DNA of 64,000 nucleotides from positions 1-64,000 of the forward strand of contig NW_026733211.1 of assembly GCF_028476545.1 (NCBI RefSeq), given 5' to 3'. This document shows positions 1 to 64,000 of this stretch, one piece after another. A program made the translations under genes and the position numbers. Source of the DNA: Physella acuta (lineage: Eukaryota > Mollusca > Gastropoda > Physidae). A model generated the notes under the pieces. The model saw only the letters and a program-made list of their open reading frames with translations. It made no database searches and was not told the DNA's origin. Numbering within the stretch: position 1 is the first letter of the stretch; every line of letters begins with the position of its first letter.

Positions 1-31
1 TGTAGAAAAATATAGATATCATTAGATATTG

Positions 32-115
<84 letters not shown>

Positions 116-130
116 TATATATATATTAAA

Positions 131-206
<76 letters not shown>

Positions 207-320
207 CATATTATATATATATATAATATATACATAATATATATATATAAATATATATATATTTATATTTATATATATATATATATATATCAATATCTAA
301 TGATATCTATATTTTTTACA
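1..320. mobile_element. AT-rich palindromic MITE-like element
   Basis: The first 35 bases and the last 35 bases of this stretch are near-perfect inverted copies (both read inward as TATAGATATCATTAGATATT with only small differences), and the middle is (TA)n-like. This is the shape of a small non-autonomous DNA transposon with long terminal inverted repeats. The left end may extend beyond the window, so a target duplication cannot be judged. Superfamily not assigned. Confidence 0.5.
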
Positions 321-3300
321 TAAACTATATTATATATATATATATTTATATATATATATATATGTATATATATATGTATATGTATTTATTTATTTATTTA
401 TATATTATATATATAATTTTTTTTAATGATCAAAATCTTTTTGTTTTAAATATTATGAGCTTGATCCTGTAATTTTCTTAAATTTAAAACACACGTAAAT
501 TGTCGAGAAATTTAAGTCATGTGACAGATCTTGTCATTTTGTGAACCGTAGTTTTAGTTTAATGAACGACAACCTTCTTTCCGGGCTTTTAGAGGGAGAT
601 CACTCACCAACTTGATAACTGAAAAAGGGTTTTGTGGTAATATTTTTTCTCTCTCGAAACGTCAGTAAAGTTAGTGCTCTAGAGTGATGAGAAAATAGTT
701 CAAGAATCCAGGGGTATACAAAAAAAAAGTCATTCAATTATTTAGTGCTTCAAGTTTTTTTGTGTTCTATTTGAAAAAAAATCAAAACCTTATTTCGGCG
801 TACAAAGGGATTAGTTAATTAATCTATTAAGAAAAATTTTATGTGCTAAAAAAAAAGTAAAATTTAAAATATAAATCTATCACCCACGGTTTCATTTTAA
901 AATAAATTAAGTCTTTCTTTGATTTTAAAATGAGGTTCGTTGATCTCTTTATATTCTACTTCAAAACAGACAGAGTTTTTTCATTAAATGTAATTAAAAC
1001 AGGATGAAGTTTGTTTTTAATCTTGGTCACGTTAACTCAAACTCAGACACTCAGTAGATTAAAATGTTTTGGACCAGACAAAGCTACAGTAAATACAGTC
1101 CACAAAAGTCAGAGAGGTATAGTCAACATATTAGTCGCACGTAGAGGCATACTCAAGGAGAAATACATTAAAAGATAAAGTATTGTAAGATTGTATTGTG
1201 TGGATATGAAAGAGTAACTATATATGTGAGGATGACATGAAAGTGTAAGTATGGATGTAAGTGATTAAAGTGTTGCTATGGGTGTAAGCGATTACATGCA
1301 AATGTATCTATGGATGTAATTTTGAGTGTAAGAAAGTGTAACTATGGATTTAAAATCGAGTACATAAATGTGTAACTGTGAATATAAATGATAACATAAA
1401 CATATAAGTAGGAGTGTGAATGTCTACATAGTGTGTAACAAGAAGTGTCAATACATGATAATGTAATTGGAATCCATAGCGAATTAAAAAAATATAGTGT
1501 CTAAGCAAAATATAACATATCAATTCCTTTATATACAGTCTTTTAATTTAAATTAACTTAAAATGAATAAAAACACTAATTTTTCCTTTAAAAATAAATA
1601 AAAACGTGCGTCGCTGAATTCTATAAACAAGACCTTCAGTGTATGGAATTGACGTATCTTTTTTACATTACACTTAGCTCCAGTAAAAATAGATTGAAGT
1701 ATATTGCCTTACATTACACTCAGCTCCAGTAAAAATAGATTGGGTTTGATCTTATCTTTAAAAGATTAAAGAGATTAGCGTCCATTTTACGGGGTGTATA
1801 AAGGTAACGATAAGATTACAACCGCAACTCTCCTCGTTCCATCCACACATAGAATTTGTAATTAGGAAATTAGGTCTACGCGTACAAAACTAATTTTTTA
1901 ATGCACGTAAATATGATTTAAGTTCTTTGACCAACCTTGGATCCGTAAGAGAAATACCATTTGAGACCCCCACGCCCCTTCAAAGTAAAAAAAAAAAATT
2001 GTTTAGTCCCCCCCCCCCCCCCACATACCACCCCGATCCGCCCTTGTAAAAACTATTTGTTTAATGCCACCCTACCTCCCCAACCTTCACTTTTAATTTT
2101 TTTTTAAAATTCCCCCCCCCCCTCATCATCTCCAATCCTCCCCTTGTAAAAAATATTTGAACAAGGTGGCTTATCTACAGAGTTAGAGTGCGTTTCAATT
2201 TTCTGATTGCATCTTAAACCCTTTTCTGTCGTCCTTCAATCCTTTGTTGTTTGTCATAAAAAATAGAGAATTAAAGAGAACTATTTCTAACGAAAATAAT
2301 ATCCAATGCGTTAAAATCTTAATGCAAACGATAAGCTTACTTCTTTTGGGATATTACTCCTAAATGTGCCTTATTTTAAGCTAGAACATGATCTTGGAAG
2401 ATTTACATTCACAGAAAACATTTATTTTAAAAAGTCTATTTTAATCTTTTTTCTAAACATTGTTTTATAATTTAAAAAAAAAACTGTGTTTAAAAGAATT
2501 CAAAGTAATTTTAAATCATTTTTTAGAAAAACAAATGCACCGTTATTGTTTTTAAAAGCTAAATTCTTATTTCAAAGCTGTTTTAATAAAGGGGGTGGGG
2601 AGTGCAATATGGGTGGTTCGAGTAGTTCTAGGTTGTTCCCACTTCCTCTACTACTTGTTGTTTTAACTGTCATTCAACACCCCCCCCCCCACCCCACAGC
2701 CTCTCTGTGTGCTATGTCATTTGGCTAAATACAATAAAAAAATTAATGAAACAACAAAGTATTAATACTTTGATTTGTACTAAAAATGATCTCATTATTT
2801 CCGTTTTTATTTTCCGGGTGAGATTTTTTATACCGCAGAAAAAAAACCGAATCTAAATCTCCACAGAAACGATGCCACGATAAGCCACGACAGACAAACA
2901 CGCGGACGTTGTGGAAAACCACGGTCGAGTTGCAACTAGACTGCAGCGACCGTTCTTTCCCCCACGTGATCGATAAGCTAGATTGACGTTTTGTTGTTGT
3001 GTTACCTGTCCAGCGTGTCATTTGGAAAAATATTATTTTCATTCACCTTGTGTTTTTTGTTCAGCGGTCGCAATAACAGCACGCAGAAAAATGTCTCCAA
3101 ATCCGGTTCATTTTGTTTTTTTAGATATTGAAGAGAAAAAAAAAAGAATATTTTGATTATGAGATCTATTTCAACTGTAAAAATCAAAAGTACTTTAATT
3201 TTCGAGATATTATTATTACGTTTTTGAAAAATAATAATTTAATTACTATTTAAATGTCTTAGTTTATACTATACATTAGAAACATTTTATTTCTTTTCAG
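321..3300. other. AT-rich upstream DNA, no gene recognised
   Basis: No coding region is supported here. It holds (TA)n-like DNA to about 415, a degenerate minisatellite of about 18-30 bp units rich in GTGTAACTATGGATGTAA between 1200 and 1440, a direct duplication of about 55 bp at 1660-1745 (shared CAGCTCCAGTAAAAATAGAT), and poly-C runs near 2007-2022 and 2114-2122. The promoter and any first non-coding exon of the receptor gene may lie here, but I see no element that fixes them. Confidence 0.5.
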
Positions 3301-3515
3301 ACTTTGCAACATAATCAAGTCAAGATTCATCTATGTGGGATATCTGCAATAGGAAACTTTCACAAGAATCTTAAACATACGAACTATTTTAAGGATCAAA
3401 ATAAAAATTAAAAACTTGCTAATTTCGTTTCTCATTCCGGAGAAAAAAAAACAAACTCTAAATGGTATAATGTTATTTATTTACTAGTACAATAAAAAGT
3501 TGAAAGAATTGTATC
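3301..3515 (+). other. probable 5' UTR part of receptor exon
   Basis: A pyrimidine-rich acceptor (TTTATTTCTTTTCAG) ends at 3300, and the sequence from 3301 runs without another splice signal into the start codon at 3516. An in-frame TGA lies five codons before the ATG, so translation cannot begin further upstream in this exon. An upstream non-coding exon is inferred; its position is unknown. Confidence 0.35.
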
Positions 3516-39777
<36,262 letters not shown>

Positions 39778-40600
39778 TTTAGAAATGTCACTTCTTGTCA
39801 GAAAGAAAATAACCTCCGCGACTGGTTCAAATTACAGCAGACATTTTGTAACTACGAAAGATAACTCTTAATCATGAAACATGGAGTAGGGGAGACTATA
39901 ATTCGTAATCAATTTATTTCCCTTGTCGCAGTATCTAAATACTACTTTACTTTAGTATTATTAATCTGCACTATTGATAGGGAAAAAATTATATAAAGAT
40001 TCATTTAAAAATGTGGATATTTTCAATAACGACTTGAGATTGAAAACAGCATTTAAAATAAATATTTTTAGTTGCCTCGTTGAAATCATTATAGTTGAAC
40101 TCTGGGAAGGTCCAGTAGAGTTATGTCCCTTTAAGTGTGACAGTGAAGTTGATTATACGGCACAAGGTTAAAAAACTTGTGGATATTTTAGCAATGATAT
40201 TGCTAAAACCATAGTCGACAGTAAGCAATTAGAAGTAGGCACACGCGGTCCCTATGGAAACTACATTTTTATTTCCTAACTAGCAGTTTGGCTAGTGACT
40301 GCCAAACATGTTCTAGTCTTGTAAAGAGAATCCAAATATTTTAGGTCAAATCTTTCAATGTTTCCAAGAAACAGTTAAAGGACATTATAATCACAATTTC
40401 CCTGGGTCTACCTAGCTCTGATGGATACTTGGCTCACGTAAAGTAAAGGTGGCTGGGTACACCATACCTTTATATGCCGAGGTCACAGAAACAGGTAAAC
40501 TCTAATAACTTGTTCCATAGACTGTTAAGTTTGAAAGGGAACTTAACTGCTTCACTTTAATTTACCTGTAATGGTTGAATAAATAAATTATATGTATGAC
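39778..40600 (+). other. receptor 3' UTR region
   Basis: Sequence after the stop. A tandem AATAAATAAA at about 40578-40587 is a possible polyadenylation signal; the real 3' end is not known. It includes a SINE B fragment. Confidence 0.35.
40405..40520 (+). mobile_element. SINE family B fragment
   Basis: GGTCTACCTAGCTCTGATGG, AAAGGTGGCTGGGTAC and ATATGCCGAGGTCACAGAAA match the family B body. Head missing. Confidence 0.5.
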
Positions 40601-41387
40601 GTATTTTTAATTATTTCTTTACTACTTCTTTATTGACGCATGCATTTTCAGTTTTAAAAGCCACAATCATTTAGAAAAGCTCAAGACTGGATATTTTTCT
40701 ATTGCGTATTGAGATAAGCGCTTTCTCTCTCTGAAAGGTATTTAATTAGTTGTGCTTTCTAAACCCGTCTTTAGCTCATACAAACTTGTATTAACCAAAT
40801 GTTATTTATTTAACTAGAACTTCAAAGAAGGAACAAAGTAACAATTTGTCTAATTACGTAGCATTTTATTTACAAAAAGTTTTATTATTGCCCTTCTAGT
40901 TATCTCATGAATGTGAGAAACTTCAACAAGATTATCAATCAACAGTTTTATACTTAGTTTTTACAAAGTAGTAAATCAGCCAATTATAATTAAAACAATT
41001 ATAAACTGCATTTACATATATTGTACCTACTAAAAAAAATGAAAAAAATTCCTTTCAAAGTTATGTAGATATTGTTTTAGACAAGTGGACTTCAACACTT
41101 TTAGAGGTGGTAAGAATATTTTGTGAGCAGAACATGTAATTCCTCGATAAATAAATGCTGGGTACTCATCAAAGGCTGAGTGGACTCCAAAACATAAGAT
41201 CAACTATGAACATGGTTTGAACTAAAGCTCTTAGAGTTAAGTCAACCAAATGGTAATTTTCTGTGTAGCCTCATTAATATTTAAAGCTCACTAATTGGAA
41301 AACTTATGATGGAAAATAATACAATTTAAAAAAAAAATGGCAATTACAGGCAAACAAGTTATATACACATCAAATATAGAATACTAC
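40601..41387. other. intergenic DNA between convergent genes
   Basis: AT-rich, no gene recognised. 41155-41270 has a GAGTGGACTCCAAAAC segment that may be a retroposon trace. Confidence 0.45.
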
Positions 41388-41393
41388 TTTATT
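41388..41393 (-). terminator. POLD1 polyadenylation signal
   Basis: AATAAA on the minus strand, about 100 bases after the POLD1 stop codon. Confidence 0.6.
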
Positions 41394-41494
41394 ACAAATT
41401 TTACAAGCATAAGGAACAAGGTTTTAATGATTGTGTTACCAATTTCATGATACAATCATGATACAATCATCAATCCACCATTATCATGAGACCT

Positions 41495-60921
<19,427 letters not shown>

Positions 60922-60931
60922 TTTTTTTTTC

Positions 60932-63900
60932 TAAGAAAAAAAAAGCAAATCAAGTTTTCATAACACACATCTTTACATCACATACATAGAATCTAGATAT
61001 CTAGGCCTAATATAATATAATTAGGCCCTATTAAATCACATAGTCACATAGGGCCCAAGCTTTATGTTACAGCAAAATTAAATGGGAAATTCAAACCTAG
61101 AAAGACTATGTTATGTACTAGATCTATGTATGTACTATAGTTAACTATAGGCCTACTATACACTATACTAACTAATAACTATAGATCTAGTAATAAGTAC
61201 TAGTATTACTAGGCCTAATGCTAAGCACTGACTAAGCCTAATGACTAGGCTTTTTGATGAGAATTACAGAATGATTTTTTTTATTAAAAATGTATCAATA
61301 ATAGCTAGAACACTAGTAAACTAAGCTAATTTAGCATATTTTAACTTTCTGTGTAAAGTCATTATTACTGAAAAAAAATTCCAAAGTCAGGTCAGTCTGT
61401 GGCAACCTCCAATGAACTTGACAGAAGGAAAAAAAACTTGACCCGTGACCTTCATTAAAACAGAATTTGCTTTTGTTTTTTTTTTAATTTTCAGTATACA
61501 TGTGCTTAATCTTACCCAATAAGTGATAAAAATTTGAAAATTAATTTTAATTACTGGTGTAAAGTGACATAAACAGCTTAATAAACACGTGTTTTCTTGA
61601 GGGGGTGTGGCCCGGGTGTGGCACATCCTGACATCGCATTGTTTGTAACTTTATATTTCTGTGTTTTATGACTATATTTGTTCACAATCAGCATGCTATG
61701 CTTTTAATTTTGATAAAGGGTAAGTATACCAAGTTACAAAACCTGAAATCTAACTAATAATTCATACTTTCAGTTTAAAAAATAATGAAAACGATCATCA
61801 ATGAAGAAAGCGTAAACATTCTATTTTTAGGTGTGACATAAAAAAACAGTCATAAATCTAGCCAAATGATTGGATTCTTGCGCAGCACACATTTTCCCGC
61901 GCCTCGTTTTCACTAAGCAAGATTATAATAAAATGGCATTATTGGGGGGTGATCGTTTTCCCACGCACATATCTCATTAACACGCCAAATTATTACCAGT
62001 TAATGGTAATGTGTGTAAAATTAATACTTTAAAGTTTACATCTGACATAAGCTGGTTTGCATCTGGAAGCGATATGTAAGAGTTATTTGATATAAAAGAC
62101 AAGAATTCATAGAGCTACTTTCACTAAGGCGCCGCTTGCGAGACAAACAAAGGAATTAGGCCAAAAGTAGATCCGACAATTCTTAAATAACAGACTTAAA
62201 TAGAAACGGATAGTTCCGATTTCTTAAATTAACGATGGCTTCGTAATCATTAGTTTTATCGCTCTACCCATTAGTGAAAGCGAAACTGGTCGCCATTTTT
62301 GGTAAGCGCATGAGCCGTGAGATGGCTTCAAAACAACAAACCCGGAAGCTGCGAATTCGAACGGCCTACTAATGACCTAATGTTAAATCTAAATGTATTA
62401 CTAGATCTAGATTCTAGATCTATTAGTTATTAGATGAGGCCTAATGTATTTGAGTAACAATAATACAATATAAATTAAATACCATTAGGCTTAGGCCTAA
62501 CATTAACAACATATCAATTTAATATTTTTAATATGAATTAATGACTTTATCATAATCAACCCAGTATTTATTGACTATTGTTTACTGAACTGTGAGTCTT
62601 GACAAAGTTCAAGTTGTGTAACACTCACTCAGCTCAAAAAGTAAAGTGTAGACTTCTGTCGAGAAAATATAGATCTAGATCTAGCTAGTCTGACATAGAC
62701 TGGATCTAGATTTTAGAGCAGAATAATAATTTCTACTAGATTCTAGATTTGTAGATCTAGACTCTAGGCCTAGATTAGATCTCTAAATTTCTAGAATACA
62801 GATCAAAATTCCATAAGAATTTGCGGGAATGGTGATAGTTTTACAATTGCCGCCGTATGTAAAAAGATAGAGGAGCATAGCTGGTGAAACGAAAGTAAAA
62901 ACAGCTGATAGGCTAAGCTAGATGTCAAGTTCATATGTCAAGGGAAAAAGCAAGTTGAACGAATTATCAGTTGGTTAAAAATGCGAACAGCGTAACCTAC
63001 TTAATTTATTTGTGTTGCCGCTGTGCTTTGTTTTTGAAAAGAAATAAAAGTTTGAGAGATTTTGTATTTACAGCTGAATGTAACCCAAACTGTAACTGTA
63101 AGTTACGTGTAAGTCAGTGTTGAGTCAAGTTTATTTATTATTATATTATTTAATATTAATAAATAATATTAGATTATTATTATTAGTTAGCAAGTTATTA
63201 ATATTAGTATATTTAGTTACAATTTAGTATATTATTAGCCTATAATCTATAAACTATAATATACTAGATCTATATACTAACTATACTATAAAGTATAAAG
63301 TATTATAATTATATAATACTAATAGTATAATTAAGTATAATAGTATTATTAATTAATAACTATTATTATAGGCCTAATAATAATTAATAATTATATTAAT
63401 TTATTATATTAATTAAGTTATGACTAGTAAAAGTCACTAAGACTAAGAGTTGTTTTTTTTTAGTTTAGGTCAGTTGTTTAGGACTAGATCTAGGAGTTTA
63501 GACTTAGAGTTTAGGTTAGGCAGTCACAGTTTTGAGTTTTTTTTATTTAGGTCTACTAACTAGATCTAGATCTAGAGAATCTAGATCTAGCTAGAAGTAC
63601 TAGTCTAGATCTATTCTACACCTCTACACTATCTAGAATCTAGATCTAAATCTAGTTTTGGATTCTAGATCTAGATTACTTAACTTAATTTTAATTAATT
63701 ATGATTACCAAGAATGAAGGGGTCAGATGAAAGCAAGCACCCCGGCCAGGATGGGGACATTCAACATTGGGGGTTGAGCATCAGGTCAGCAACCTTATGC
63801 CTAATATAGTGAAAAACAACTCACTACAGAAACACAGACAAGGAGAAATGGAAAGAATGGATCTCCTTATGGAGAATTTATGAAGTCAAGTGTTGAAAGC

Positions 63901-64000
63901 CAATATGTAGCCTATGTATTGGAAACTACCAGGTCGACCACCATTACATGACCTAGAAGAAGACACCAAGAAGATTGGATACTCCAGGCTGGGGACAGTT
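60932..64000. other. POLD1 upstream region, no coding gene recognised
   Basis: AT-rich, with many short palindromes of the CTAGATCTAGA and TAGGCCTA type from about 61000 to 63700. 62270-62370 is less AT-rich (contains CGCCATTTTTGGTAAGCGCA) and could be a promoter or short exon of a divergent gene. 63700-64000 looks less AT-biased than its surroundings but encodes nothing I recognise. The POLD1 first exon should be somewhere here. Confidence 0.4.
61869..61902 (-). promoter_or_regulatory. candidate E2F site with inverted CCAAT
   Basis: TTTCCCGCGC (61893-61902) fits the E2F consensus, and ATTGG (61869-61873), an inverted CCAAT box, is 20 bases away. Replication genes are commonly E2F-controlled. 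The site is about 970 bases upstream of the ATG; the transcription start is unknown. Confidence 0.35.

Noticed and set aside
62280-62400. Short plus-strand frame starting MASKQQTRKLR
   Set aside because: Only about 16 codons, no recognisable family and no clear splice continuation; left as unassigned upstream DNA.

Overview
The window is animal nuclear DNA, most likely from a mollusc and probably a gastropod (an inference from gene style and repeat content; no direct marker was searched). It is AT-rich, has long (TA)n tracts and poly-C/poly-G runs, and carries many small transposons, two tRNA-headed SINE families and many minisatellites. Two complete multi-exon host genes lie tail to tail.

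The first gene (+ strand, 3516-39777, 19 coding exons reconstructed by reading splice sites, 884 codons) encodes a class C GPCR of the GABA-B receptor type 2 kind. It has a signal peptide, a Venus-flytrap ectodomain, seven membrane segments with GB2-style loops, and a short coiled-coil tail. The second gene (- strand, 60921 down to 41495, 24 coding exons, 1088 codons) encodes the catalytic subunit of DNA polymerase delta (POLD1), with all exonuclease, polymerase and cysteine motifs present.

Layout: 1-3300 AT-rich upstream DNA with a palindromic MITE; 3301-39777 receptor gene, whose introns hold a whole-looking Ty3/gypsy element with LTRs that read as identical (6352-13149), a 5'-inverted L1-like fragment, several hAT-type MITEs, a solo LTR inside a MITE, Helitron-like tandem units and SINEs; about 39778-41494 the intergenic 3' ends; 41495-60921 POLD1, whose introns hold a Ginger-like DNA transposon, a MULE-like MITE with telomere-like filling, decayed transposase genes and SINEs; 60931-64000 the POLD1 upstream region with an E2F-like site and short palindrome-rich DNA.

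The most unusual signal is that many minisatellites in both genes start exactly at, and copy, an exon-intron junction. At least a dozen splice sites have been tandemly amplified, so introns carry rows of decoy donors or acceptors. In four cases the repeat length is a multiple of three or keeps the frame open (receptor exon 8 donor, 15 bp; exon 13 acceptor, 45 bp; exon 17 donor, 33 bp; and, less cleanly, other arrays), so the host protein could grow by whole repeat units if a decoy site were used. The exon models are mine and were not checked against RNA.
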